This document shows, piece after piece, positions 19,819 through 29,664 of a stretch of DNA of 64,000 nucleotides; position 1 is the stretch's first letter; each line of letters starts with the position of its first letter. The stretch is from assembly GCA_956465555.1 (NCBI GenBank), contig OY101124.1, positions 1,240,001-1,304,000 on the forward strand. The letters are read 5' to 3'. Position numbers and translations under genes: made by a program. Origin of the DNA: Nitzschia sp. pyKryTriq1. Its lineage: Eukaryota > Bacillariophyta > Bacillariophyceae > Bacillariales > Bacillariaceae. The notes under the pieces are model-generated. The model made no database searches. It saw only the letters and a list, made by a program, of their open reading frames with translations, and had not been told where the DNA came from.

Positions 19819-20427
19819 GGTAGTATAGGTTTGAGACTTGGAGCCTTGGAGCTTGGAGTGCAGCAGGGTCGTACTAGTCCATTACTCCTATGCTGGGTTG
19901 GCTCTACTCTAGCGGTAGTAGTACAGGTAGTACCGGTAGAGAGAGGAGAGTCAGTAGTCCATTACTCCTATACGATAAAGAGAAATGTAGAAGGGCACCA
20001 AGAGCAGCAAGAGAATGTGTTGGTAACATCCCACCACTCTTGTCAATTGATTCAACGGACCGTCAGGATTCATTCAAATGGCGAAACACATGGTCATGCT
20101 TGGTTGTTGGTTGTTGCATCTACATACCGGTACGGTACCGGTTACCCGGTACTCCTTGGTACGAGTTCGAACAGTATGTACGGTACCGGTACATAGTACG
20201 AGTAATTTAGTAGCCACGTCGGTTTAGTGAAGCGAACGCGAAACGCGTACCGGTATGAAGGATACCGGTACTCGTAGTTGTTAATGAGTGGTGCGTGGCC
20301 TGCATTTTCGCGGGCTTTATCTGGCCTGTTTTTTGGGTGGCCTCGCGCGCCTTCCCGCGATGGTGAAGTATCCGACCGACTTGCTCCGTAGAATATGTAC
20401 TGAATCCTTCGTAGACTTTCCGATCCG

Positions 20428-20435
20428 TGACGTCA
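20428..20435 (+). promoter_or_regulatory. Candidate CRE site TGACGTCA
   Basis: A perfect TGACGTCA palindrome lies ~450 bp upstream of the DUF6824 gene. TGACGT-type elements bind bZIP factors and in diatoms are known from CO2/cAMP-responsive promoters. One 8-bp match is weak evidence. Confidence 0.25.
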
Positions 20436-20883
20436 AGTTGCTACGTCTTGTCGCCGTTGGTGTGGTGGTGGTGGCGGTCTAAAAAGATCCTTCCTCTCTA
20501 TCTTCGTTGGCTTTGCTGGGAGAGCCTTTGTCGGGTGCGACGATAGGGGTCCATCGAAAACTTTATCCGTGGTTCGTGATCATAATCTGCTATTTACAAA
20601 TAGAGCAATACCAAGAGGAAAAGGCCATGTCATCTGTCTTTCAAGGGGATTTATAAGCTTGTTGTCTGTTTGTTTGGTTTGCGGTTGGAAGAGCTATTAT
20701 TGGATAGGCTTGGAAGCAGCAAAAAGGGAACGCGCAGAGTTGGGATTTTTGGAGGATTGCTTTTTTTCACATAGCTTTGTTGCGCTATTTCTTCTTCTTT
20801 TATCGGATTTGCTCCGATACCCATCGATCGAGTAGACTCGATTTCCCATTTTCAAAGTCTTTGAACGCTTCGTCCTCGCATCA

Positions 20884-22179
20884 ATGAGCAGATCTCCTCC
20901 TCAGGCTTATCCACCCCACCACCCGCACTACGGACGCCCGCTCATCACCGTCCATGATCACGATGTGCTTTGTGGTAGGGGGGTCAACATTTCACAGCAC
21001 CCCGGGAACGAACGGTTCCGTTCTCTCGTCAACACTAGACAAGACGCTTCTTACTGCACAACCTTCACCACCAGCGAAAAGCAAGTGCTGGCGGAAGAGA
21101 TCGTGAGCCACATTCGCAGTCTCGATCCACCAGGACGTTTCCTCAAGCGAAACGGCCGGACGCAGAGCAACCGAGGACTCACTGGTCCATGGGAAGAGCT
21201 CAGTCACCGCGAATGCATCAAAAAGGCCTGTCAGGCATTGCGCGATTGCAACAGGCAGGATCGTCAGGGCTACGCTGCCCAGGTCACGGCTCCCACCGAT
21301 GTGGCTGCAAGTGCTGAAGAGAGAGCCAAATCGGGCATGTCGCTCAAGGAACACGCTGCGGCAGCTGTGGCCAGGGCGCACCCCGAGCCTTTCAACTACC
21401 CTTTCAATCCCGCTGTTATTGATGAACAATCTGCCGGCCCTACAGAGCAGAATCTACTGAACCAGAGGACTGGCGAAAACAGCAAGCGGTCCTCAAGAGA
21501 AGACAATGTTTCTCCCACTGTGGATATGGCTGCGCAGTGGCTGAAGAAGCAGCGCACTGAAGAGCCTCGATCCTTTGCTATAACTAGCCAGGGACCTGAG
21601 GATGAGGCTGATCCCGTTTTTTCTACTGCTTCGAATCATCCCCTTTCCACTCCCGCTCCGCTCGTGGCGCCGGTGCCCGTGTCAACCACTCCGGCGAGTG
21701 CTCAGTCGCACCACCACCTCCACCCCGGGAATCCCCACATGACTCATCATTATGATCCAGGATATCATTTGGTAACATCTCATCATACAGATTCTCCTCA
21801 GCTGCCTTCGCCAACTGCCTACCATCACCATGAAGCCATAGCTCCAGCTCCCTACTCCCCCGTGGTGCTGCTCAATGACCACGACGACGATCGGGACATG
21901 GATCGAAACAGTGGCATCGACCCCCATGCACACCTAGATCCATACAACGGAACCCACGACGACGATACCCATTTCGACGAACACCACCCTTTCAACTCCA
22001 CCCACGACCACCACCACCACGAAGACCCAGATCAAAACACGGATGATTTCAAGGCCGCTGCCGCGGCTGCTGCGTCATCACTGGGCCACCACCCACACCA
22101 CCACCGTGATAACAGCCTTACGCTACTCAATGGCGAAGACGATGGTGCCCACGACTCCTTGCACATTTCCGATTTGTAA
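20884..22179 (+). CDS. DUF6824 domain protein
   Basis: 431 aa, single exon, ATG start. Residues ~18-110 form the DUF6824 domain, common in diatoms. Its marks are HDVLCGRGVNISQHPGNERF, a central VLAEEIVSHIR, then PPGRFLKRNGR and a closing WEELSHRECIKKACQALR. The function of this domain is not established; its basic and aromatic character has led it to be treated as a possible DNA- or chromatin-linked domain. The rest is low complexity: Pro/Ala/Ser-rich, then strongly His- and Asp-rich (many HH and HHHH runs between 260 and 410). The nuclear location suggested by this composition is inference. The leader upstream holds a TGACGTCA site. Confidence 0.85.
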   Translation: MSRSPPQAYPPHHPHYGRPLITVHDHDVLCGRGVNISQHPGNERFRSLVNTRQDASYCTTFTTSEKQVLAEEIVSHIRSLDPPGRFLKRNGRTQSNRGLTGPWEELSHRECIKKACQALRDCNRQDRQGYAAQVTAPTDVAASAEERAKSGMSLKEHAAAAVARAHPEPFNYPFNPAVIDEQSAGPTEQNLLNQRTGENSKRSSREDNVSPTVDMAAQWLKKQRTEEPRSFAITSQGPEDEADPVFSTASNHPLSTPAPLVAPVPVSTTPASAQSHHHLHPGNPHMTHHYDPGYHLVTSHHTDSPQLPSPTAYHHHEAIAPAPYSPVVLLNDHDDDRDMDRNSGIDPHAHLDPYNGTHDDDTHFDEHHPFNSTHDHHHHEDPDQNTDDFKAAAAAAASSLGHHPHHHRDNSLTLLNGEDDGAHDSLHISDL

Positions 22180-23249
22180 CCGGGAAAAGTCGCAAGTAAC
22201 AAGAAGATAATATACCGGCATATCAAGATTCTACGAGACTATACAAATGAAGAAGAACTATTACGTGAGGAACGAACAGCAGCTCTTCAATTGTCAAACC
22301 CATCGGAACCACAAACGATGGTATCCTCATTCCATATAATACTACAGTCAGTATTGGAATCATCGAGCAACTAAGCAGTATGAACCCTCCTCTATTTGGA
22401 GTAGCAGGATGGAATTCAACTCGCTAGCTCCCAAGTCCTCCACCGACAACTCAACAACAACAACAACGATGTTGCGCTTCACTGGTTTTGCAAAGCAGTG
22501 AATATAGATAGACTACAGAAATAACTAATCAACTATATAGTAAGATACCTCTTGCATACAATCTCTAGTAGAGAGAGAGAGATTAGAGTTAGAGAGAGAT
22601 TAGAGTTTGTCGGTTTCATGCAGATGACACAACTGGTACGGTAGGGAAGCACCCTCTCCTTGCATGTTGAAACTGAAAATGGCGACGCAGTGCTGACGCG
22701 AAATTTCAACGATCATCTTCCGAGAAAAACCTACAGTACGTGTACGCGTATCGTGACGCCGTGCGAAAAATTTGGGCTCACCTGTCGCGCGGAGTATCAC
22801 TGGTTCCTATATTATATATGCCCAAGAACACCACTCTGGCCAATAGAATGATTGAAGAGATTTCATGTGACACCATCACGACATCTTCGAAATTTCCTTG
22901 GGCGTTTCGAGAAGCACAGTCGCCGCTTAAGGGAACATCGGGGAAGGCATGACGTTTTTGCGAGACTTTGCTTGCTTGGGTTGCGCCACCACGCACGCAT
23001 GCCGCCGCTCGCTCGCCTTTTCTTCTTCCTTCTCGTTCCAACAATAATTCTCGCGTCTCGTCGCGTCACAATGTCAGGTCGAAAGAATCTCGAAAGGAAG
23101 AGAAGAATCTCGGATGAGATTCAATCATCATATATTGTACCAGTGCAAATAATTCATCAGTCAAAGCGTTGGAAACTGTATTTCCCTTCCATCGGCAATC
23201 ACACACAAATTGTCATTGGAAGGATTTTCAATTTGTCAACAACGTGAAG
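22180..23249. other. Intergenic, no gene seen
   Basis: About 1.07 kb between the DUF6824 and patatin-like genes. It holds a short (GA)n run near 22570-22590 and an AC/CAA-rich stretch near 22450. No ORF here has a plausible product. The 3' end carries the patatin-like promoter. Confidence 0.4.
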
Positions 23250-25361
23250 ATGACGAAAATACACCACTTGCTAGTCAGTTGTTTGATTATGGCAGGGCTT
23301 GGTGCTGTTCCCCGGAGCCAATACTCAAATTCTCCTTCTTTTTCGACATGGGGGGTTGTCACCGGAATGACTATTTCTGCTTGGAGCCTTGTTTCTTTCA
23401 CAGCATCTGCCTACCAACCTCCTAACAGCAGAAAATCGGGACTTTTTGGTAGGGAATACGGCTCTCCAACCTCCTCCAGCAGAGAAACCGACTTGAAGCG
23501 AAAGTACCAAAATGAGGCCAATGGAGACGATGCTGGAGGTGATTATACAACAGATCTCGTGAGGAGAGAGGCAACTCAATTTGGAATTCTAGGCATGGCC
23601 GTCAAGAATAAGGCCAGCGGGACAGCCCAAGTCCCTGTATCAGACGTTTATGAGCTCCGAAATGCAGTATTGGATGAGAAATACGAGTTTTCCCGGGTCA
23701 AGCTGGCGAATCAGTTTGACGCTGCTATTCAGGAACAAATTGACGAGACATTTCTACAGAATCATGACGTCCTGCAATTGATGAAGCAACGATTTGAAAC
23801 TGGTTCAAAGCCGGGACATCGACAGGATAATGCGACCTTGGCTTTGGCTATTGAAGGTGGAGGGATGAGAGGCTGCGTTAGTGCAGGAATGGCAGCAGCT
23901 GTGGCTTCGCTGGGATTGACCGACTCCTTCGATAGAATTTATGGTAGCAGCGCTGGATCAGTCATTGGGAGCTATATGGTATCTCGGCAGATGTGCGTTG
24001 ACGTGTACGTAGATATTCTACCTGCGGCAAAAAAGCTGTTCCTTTGCAAACGTAGGCTCGTATCAAGCCTGGCGAAGTCTCTTGTGGAAGTCCTCAAGAG
24101 TTCCTTCAGCTTGAAGAAGAGCTCTCAGGAATCGTCCTTTGAACAATCTTCGGGGATGAACATCAGTTTTGTGCTCGATTCAATCATGGGAAAAGATCAC
24201 GGTGTCAGACCTTTGGACTTTGAGTCGTTCAGGCGGAACAATCTCCATCAAGAGCTACGCGTGGTCGCTTCGTGTGTCGACGAGCAAGGGAACTTGGTCA
24301 CCAAATGTTTCGGAGCAAATGACTTCTACGGTGATGCCATCGTGCGGAGAGTTGACGGTCAACGAGAAGGTTTATTTGCTTGTCTACAAGCCTCGATGAC
24401 TGTCCCCGCCGCGACTGGACCTCCCGTAGAGTTGACCAGAGCCTCGAGCAATATGAATTCGATTGAAGAATCGGCACCATCCTTGCAATGTTTTGATGCA
24501 TTTTGCTTCGAACCTATCCCATACCGAAGTGCGGTGGAAGAGGGTGCCACCCATGTCCTGGCACTTACCAGTCGTCCATTGGGATTCCAACCCAAATCCA
24601 AGCCAGGAGTGTTTGACACAACGGCCGCCCCTCTCTATTTCTATTCTCACCGCCAGAATGAGGCGGCCAAATTTTTTGAAGGCGGTGGCCAGCAGTACCT
24701 CTACGCTGAAGACTTGCTTACACTTCAGGATGCAAAACGAAAGCTACACGAGCCAGTTCTGATCCCACCCGCCAAGATTATGTACGGTTTGGGCAAAGAA
24801 TACCTGCGCAAGATGGAACCTGAAACCATCGATCGGAGCAACATATGGAAAAAAGCGCATTTGTTACCGGTCCAAGTTCCACCAACAACACCAGAGCTTG
24901 GCTCGCTTGAACAAGATAAGGATGCGGTGTTAGAGGCAGTCCGGGGAGGGTATAGCGCAGCTTTTGATCTTTTGGCGCCGATCGTAGGGCTGAGGCCAGA
25001 GCTTCTCGATGTATCTGGATGTGAAGTGGCAAAGCTTGTTTTTCCTGATTTTGGCTCGGAGCAAAAGGATGAACTGGTCCCTAATCTCGACAATATCCTG
25101 TTGCAAACGAAGGTTCATGTCCCGGGAGACCCACTCTTGGACGGCAGCAACGACGATGATACGCGATTATCAACTCCAATGTCAGCGGCAAGAAAACCGT
25201 CTTCGAATCAAAATCCTGATACAACTCTTTCGCACACCTTGCTTTCTGCGCTTCCAGGTTTTCAGGGAGGAAGACTGCATCACTTGTCGAAAGGATTGAG
25301 GCACGGAAGCAGTCTTTATTTGGATCCCGAACAATCGTCATCGTCTCTGGAACCGTTGTAG
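23250..25361 (+). CDS. Patatin-like phospholipase
   Basis: 703 aa. The frame extends upstream to a TTG, but the first ATG is at 23250. The N-terminus has two hydrophobic stretches (about 5-20 and 40-58), suggesting a signal peptide or membrane anchor. The patatin core starts near residue 190: LALAIEGGGMRG is the oxyanion loop and YGSSAGS holds the nucleophile Ser (G-x-S-x-G). The Asp of the dyad is probably in CFDAFCFEPIPYRSAVEEGATHVL, a D-A variant of the D-G motif. Such enzymes hydrolyse acyl chains from phospholipids or galactolipids. A role in lipid remodelling is inferred. The last ~80 residues are Ser-rich and unstructured. Confidence 0.88.
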   Translation: MTKIHHLLVSCLIMAGLGAVPRSQYSNSPSFSTWGVVTGMTISAWSLVSFTASAYQPPNSRKSGLFGREYGSPTSSSRETDLKRKYQNEANGDDAGGDYTTDLVRREATQFGILGMAVKNKASGTAQVPVSDVYELRNAVLDEKYEFSRVKLANQFDAAIQEQIDETFLQNHDVLQLMKQRFETGSKPGHRQDNATLALAIEGGGMRGCVSAGMAAAVASLGLTDSFDRIYGSSAGSVIGSYMVSRQMCVDVYVDILPAAKKLFLCKRRLVSSLAKSLVEVLKSSFSLKKSSQESSFEQSSGMNISFVLDSIMGKDHGVRPLDFESFRRNNLHQELRVVASCVDEQGNLVTKCFGANDFYGDAIVRRVDGQREGLFACLQASMTVPAATGPPVELTRASSNMNSIEESAPSLQCFDAFCFEPIPYRSAVEEGATHVLALTSRPLGFQPKSKPGVFDTTAAPLYFYSHRQNEAAKFFEGGGQQYLYAEDLLTLQDAKRKLHEPVLIPPAKIMYGLGKEYLRKMEPETIDRSNIWKKAHLLPVQVPPTTPELGSLEQDKDAVLEAVRGGYSAAFDLLAPIVGLRPELLDVSGCEVAKLVFPDFGSEQKDELVPNLDNILLQTKVHVPGDPLLDGSNDDDTRLSTPMSAARKPSSNQNPDTTLSHTLLSALPGFQGGRLHHLSKGLRHGSSLYLDPEQSSSSLEPL

Positions 25362-26341
25362 AACCATAATTTTTCCAAATGGAGGTTTTCCTCTTCGACC
25401 TTTGAAATATGAATGATCGACACGCAGTCTGCAATCGTCGTGTAAAATTTTCACGATGGACAAGTTCCCGATTAGTACAGTACAGCGAGAGCATTAACTT
25501 TCGTTTGGACGATGGTGCAACGAAAGGCGACAGCAAGAAGCACCACGCGATAGGCAAGGATCGAAGGAGAGCACCGATCAATACTACGAATACAAACTGA
25601 ACGACCGTCTTCGACCTATCAGTTCCAAATAGTACCTCGTACGTTTGCTTTCATCTTTCGCCCAACAAAAGTATAGGTATTTAAAAAGTAACTATTCGTG
25701 AGGCCTTCGTGTATGTGTACGTGTTTCTTCCACGGATTCGTATTGTTTATTTTCCAAAGAGATAGACATCGTCAAAGTAAACTTTTTCCTTGCTCCAGAA
25801 CGAAGGACTGTGTCAAATAAAAAAATGTGGAACCCTGTCAATAGGAGGACCAACAGTACCAGTCGAGTGAATCGTCCATACCAGTCGGTTATTTTTCTAG
25901 CTCGAGGTGTCAAATAAAATGTAAGTGACCATCCGTCGACCGTCGTGCGTGCGTCTATCTTGCTTCTACTGTACGAGTATCATCATGATACTAACTTTCA
26001 ACTTACCGGTACATGGTACGATGGCTAATTTATCGTTGTCTTGTGAAAACCACTTTCACTGCTTGTTGGTTGTTCCAAACAAACATGAATTGGGGCAGTG
26101 GTTGTCCGTTCGTTTGTTGACGATGATGATGATCATGATTATTATTCGGAAGCAACAGAGACCCCGCGCGCGTGTTGTTTTGTGTCGTGCATCCCGCCAA
26201 AAAAATCAGTCAAGGTGCGCGCCGTGTACGAAAGTTGCCGCCGGTACATCTCAGGCAGGTTTTGTGATTACAGAAATTCATAAATCTTGATCCTTGATCC
26301 GGAAGAGTCTCTACCACAAAATCCACCGCAAGTTTTGCATA
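25362..26341. other. Intergenic with repeated GTGTCAAATAAA motif
   Basis: About 980 bp between two same-strand genes. It holds two copies of GTGTCAAATAAAA (25810-25822 and 25907-25919), the same 12-mer seen beside the secreted aldo/keto reductase. A TACCGGTA site lies near 26005 and an ATG-rich low-complexity run near 26125. A 73-codon minus-strand frame with a hydrophobic middle exists here but has no ATG at its start, so it is not called. Confidence 0.4.
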
Positions 26342-28006
26342 ATGGGTCGATCTGTGTCGCCCAACGCAGTCCTCTGCTTGTTGTTTGGTCTGTCGATGAC
26401 GAGCTCGTGGTCGAGCAGCCACGTCCAGGCACAAACAGAAGATGTGAGCACCACCACTTGTGAATTGAACGGTCTAATATTCCAACGCGGCGAAAGTCTC
26501 GGGGGAAGTTTTGTTACACGATGTGGGCCAGCCGATGTGTATCCCTGTTTTTGTAATCCAGACTTGAGTCAACAAGTTGAATGCCCTTACTGCGGATTTG
26601 CTTTGGAGGGAGGAGGCTTGCTCTGCGCCAAGGATCTTGAAATCCATACGTTCGCCGATATCGATGGCAATTCCAAAACCTGTGAATGTTCTGCACCTCT
26701 TGGAGGGGCTTCACCGACATTTGATTGTGAAATAGAAGACAACCAATCTCTCAACCAGCCTGGTGTTGAGGATGGTGGGAGCTGTACATTCGACATGCCC
26801 GATGGTAGCACTATTTCGTTTCTGAGTGGAGAACCAATACTATCTGGTGTTTTTTTCAATCGATGCGGCGATGATTTCCCATGTTATTGCGATCAAACTT
26901 CAGATGATCAAGTGTCTTGTCCTTATTGTCACTTCCCTGCGATGGGGGGAGAAATGTTTTGTGCTCGCAATGGGCAAGTCGTTGCTCTTCAAGACGAGGA
27001 CGGTGTCAATCAGATGTGCACTTGTACCATTGCTCAAGACGATGGAGTGGTTTCCTCTAATTGTATCACGTCTGACGGCGATGCTGTACCTACAACTACT
27101 CCCGTGGATCAGTCAAAACCCATTGATCAATCGGATGTATGTACACTCGAACTGGGAGATGGTACTCAGGTCATGACGTTTCAAAACGGAGAGTCTTTCG
27201 GTGAATATTTGTCGACACGATGTGGAAGTGCCAGCGACTTTCCGTGCTTTTGTAATACGGCGCTACCCAACAAAGTGGATTGTCCCTATTGTGGCTTTGT
27301 GAAAGGCGACGGTGAGCTCGTTTGCGCTAGGAGCGATGAGACCATTGATTTTGTCGATGGCGATAAGAACTACCGAACTTGCACCTGTGAAATTGTTGCT
27401 CCCGGCCAAGAACCCATTCGTACCTGCGAAGATGGAGATATGCCTCCCACTCCAGCACCCACAGATCCATCATCATTGGTCGAAAATCCCACTAGTAATA
27501 ACGACGGGAACGTGTGCTTTGCCACCGGGCGCAACGGAGAGATTGTGGCTGTTCAGGACGGAGAGTCCTTTGGGGACCTGATTCCCCCCGGTATTTGTGG
27601 ATCGACGGATGAATGGCCTGCCTTTTGCAATGTTGCATTGGTAGGCACTAATACTATTTCACGACAAGAAGGCAATGTCGACACGCCGCCAGCACTTTTT
27701 GAGTACCCCTACTGTATTTTCGAGAATACAAAGTCGGGAACGCCCGTGTGCGCCAAGAGCACTGCTGGTGGGCAGGGGGTGACCTTTGTCGATGATTCAG
27801 GGATCACCCAACGATGCTCCTGTACTTATTTGAGTCCGTCGTTGGGCGGCGCCCAATCGTCATGCATCCCCGAAGTGGTCGTGGTGGACGATCCATCGAC
27901 GACGAAGACTCCCACGCCTTCGGCAGCGCCGCAAAAGGACACATCACGCACCATGATCTTCTTGACAGTTAGTACGATCCTCTGTGCTGTGGAGCTCTTT
28001 CAATGA
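26342..28006 (+). CDS. Secreted four-repeat Cys-rich protein, probably GPI-anchored
   Basis: 554 aa from the first ATG (the frame extends to an upstream TTG). A signal peptide (VLCLLFGLSM core, cleavage near VQA-Q) is followed by four tandem ~100-residue Cys-rich repeats at about 40-135, 147-247, 266-364 and 391-515. Each has C, then GE-S, then RCG, then a P-C-F-CN motif, CPYCGF, CAR/CAK, FxDxDG and TCxC. Repeat 4 is divergent, keeping PYC but losing the first Cys of CPYC and of PCFC. Repeats are joined by Thr/Pro-rich linkers. The chain ends with a hydrophobic tail after TSRTM, as in GPI-anchored proteins. I do not recognise the family; a cell-surface or frustule-associated role is inferred from layout only. 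Confidence 0.85.
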   Translation: MGRSVSPNAVLCLLFGLSMTSSWSSSHVQAQTEDVSTTTCELNGLIFQRGESLGGSFVTRCGPADVYPCFCNPDLSQQVECPYCGFALEGGGLLCAKDLEIHTFADIDGNSKTCECSAPLGGASPTFDCEIEDNQSLNQPGVEDGGSCTFDMPDGSTISFLSGEPILSGVFFNRCGDDFPCYCDQTSDDQVSCPYCHFPAMGGEMFCARNGQVVALQDEDGVNQMCTCTIAQDDGVVSSNCITSDGDAVPTTTPVDQSKPIDQSDVCTLELGDGTQVMTFQNGESFGEYLSTRCGSASDFPCFCNTALPNKVDCPYCGFVKGDGELVCARSDETIDFVDGDKNYRTCTCEIVAPGQEPIRTCEDGDMPPTPAPTDPSSLVENPTSNNDGNVCFATGRNGEIVAVQDGESFGDLIPPGICGSTDEWPAFCNVALVGTNTISRQEGNVDTPPALFEYPYCIFENTKSGTPVCAKSTAGGQGVTFVDDSGITQRCSCTYLSPSLGGAQSSCIPEVVVVDDPSTTKTPTPSAAPQKDTSRTMIFLTVSTILCAVELFQ

Positions 28007-28422
28007 TGTTGTACTAGAGCAGTACTTTCTTAAAATAGTCTACCGTAATAATAACAAGCGGCCAAGCTAGTAAAGTCTACTTTTAAATCAATAGCCAATT
28101 CCCACTCAAGACTGTCGTCTCAGTCCTTGCATGACGGAATGACGGGTCCTGAAAGTCGACTCGTTAGACTTGAATTTACCACGAAGATCTGGCTTGAAAT
28201 AAAGCGCCTAATAAAGTACTTTTTGAATAAACCACATAATGCTGCGACTTTTTTGGCCAACCGATTTTGAGTAGACCAAGTACCACTGCTACGTGACGTC
28301 GTTGGTGTCACGCGCAAGCCAGCCAGCAGATTTCAGCGAGACGCGCCAATCGGAACCAAGCCAACACTACTGACTTCATCCTTACGAGTAGCTCTTCTTT
28401 GATCTTTGCTTGTTGATTGTTG
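28007..28422. other. Short spacer, no gene seen
   Basis: About 415 bp between two same-strand genes. A TGACGTCG site lies near 28295 with a nearby GTGTCACG, close to an inverted pairing; nothing else is supported. Confidence 0.35.
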
Positions 28423-29334
28423 ATGTTATCCTCAAAAATACAATACCTCTCATATTTTACTTCCACCATGATGGCCGCTTTCGCCAGTTCCACAACAAGG
28501 TCTTCCTTTTTTCGCCCACGAAACAAGACAGTTTCTGTTGAATTTTACTTGGATAGTACTTGTACTCGTAATGACGACGGCGACGACGACGAGCCTTTTC
28601 TCGATTGCGTCGACAAACAGGTCGATGTCTTTGATTTTTTGGAAATCGAGCGTGATGACACATCCGTGAGCTCTTCATCGTCTTCTTCCTCTTTGGATGA
28701 CGACGATGAAGAATCCTCCGTGTTGAGCTCGTCGTCGGAAACAGTGTACATGGATGCTCTCCACGACTTTTTTCAAGATGGTGGCGAGCGTGATGAGCGT
28801 GAGCTTTTTGACGGGGAAGAATCGTCACCCGCGACAGCAGCAACAACTACGTCTCCTACCGAGCACGAAGCTTGCCGAATCCAAGAATCCTCCGGCGAGC
28901 AGCAGCAGCAGCAGCAGGACGAAGGAAACCCTATTGCGCATGTGGTCCATCTGGCACAAAACATCTGGGAAGGCTCCAAGCAGACGCCTCTGGGTCTCGT
29001 CATCAATGTCACCGAAGGCGTCTGCGGAGGTGTCTTTGGGCATTTAGTAGGACTGATGAATCAGCATCATCATCATGACAACAATGCCATTGAAGATGGA
29101 GAATCATCACCAAACAACAACGGGGTGGTCTCCCCGATCGAGTCAGCTGTCCTCGAGGTTTCAGATGATGATGGGAGTGGGTTTGAAATATGTTTGTCCA
29201 ATAGTAGAAATCGAGAGGTCCAGATGGCCGAAGAACTGAAGCGACGTTTGGATCTTTCCATTACAACGGACTTTCCCATTGCCGAATCATCATCATCCTC
29301 TAAGGACGGGAATTGGCTTCCATTGGAAGAATAG
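28423..29334 (+). CDS. Acidic low-complexity protein, function unknown
   Basis: 303 aa from ATG 28423; an internal ATG pair at 28468/28471 is an alternative start. The N-terminal part is followed by acidic and Ser runs (DDGDDDEPF, Ser8, DDDDEE). A short ordered segment at about 170-215 (AHVVHLAQNIWEGSK, then GLVINVTEGVCGG and HLVGLM) may be an amphipathic or membrane-touching helix pair. The C-terminal third is again Asp/Ser/Asn-rich. There is no clear signal peptide and no recognised domain. The length of the frame through mixed-composition sequence, and a sensible ATG, support a real gene. Function is not predicted. Confidence 0.6.
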   Translation: MLSSKIQYLSYFTSTMMAAFASSTTRSSFFRPRNKTVSVEFYLDSTCTRNDDGDDDEPFLDCVDKQVDVFDFLEIERDDTSVSSSSSSSSLDDDDEESSVLSSSSETVYMDALHDFFQDGGERDERELFDGEESSPATAATTTSPTEHEACRIQESSGEQQQQQQDEGNPIAHVVHLAQNIWEGSKQTPLGLVINVTEGVCGGVFGHLVGLMNQHHHHDNNAIEDGESSPNNNGVVSPIESAVLEVSDDDGSGFEICLSNSRNREVQMAEELKRRLDLSITTDFPIAESSSSSKDGNWLPLEE

Positions 29335-29664
29335 ATAAATATTGCAATAGTGTGTCGTACGGTTCGCCACATTGACGATGGTTGCAGGCAATCTTACTTC
29401 TATCGGAAGTCTAGCTAGAGGGGCGTGGTAGAAACAGTAGATAATTTAGCAACAACTTATCTGTGAACTACTCGTGTTTTAAAAGTAATGAATATATTGA
29501 ATCGAGCATGAACTGCTCCACACACTACATCAAATGTCCTATCGAGGAGAGTCATCCATGATGAGAAGCAATAAAGAAGTTGTGAGAAGATGATCATAAT
29601 AAAAATGTACTGGAGAACGTTCATCGCAGTAGCATTCGTCCCTGCTAGTGGAGCACGAAGGTCA
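29335..29664. other. 3' spacer between unknown gene and DENND4-like gene
   Basis: 330 bp. On the minus strand the frame can continue here if the GTAAGT at the end of the DENND4-like gene is used as a donor (see findings). Otherwise it is 3' untranslated sequence. Confidence 0.35.

Larger units (their letters stand above)
19380..20883. other. Intergenic, GA microsatellite and palindromes
   Basis: 1.5 kb without a supported gene. It contains a (GA)n run, clustered GTACCGGTAC sites (19620-19700 and 20120-20280) and a 17-bp direct repeat (TAGTCCATTACTCCTAT) at 19875 and 19955. The right-hand ~400 bp should be the promoter and leader of the DUF6824 gene. Confidence 0.5.

Noticed and set aside
20288-20482. 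64-codon hydrophobic ORF
   Set aside because: Short, lies in the presumed leader of the DUF6824 gene, no family features.
25692-25913. 73-codon minus-strand frame with a hydrophobic core
   Set aside because: Starts at TTG, only a late internal ATG, no family; insufficient support.
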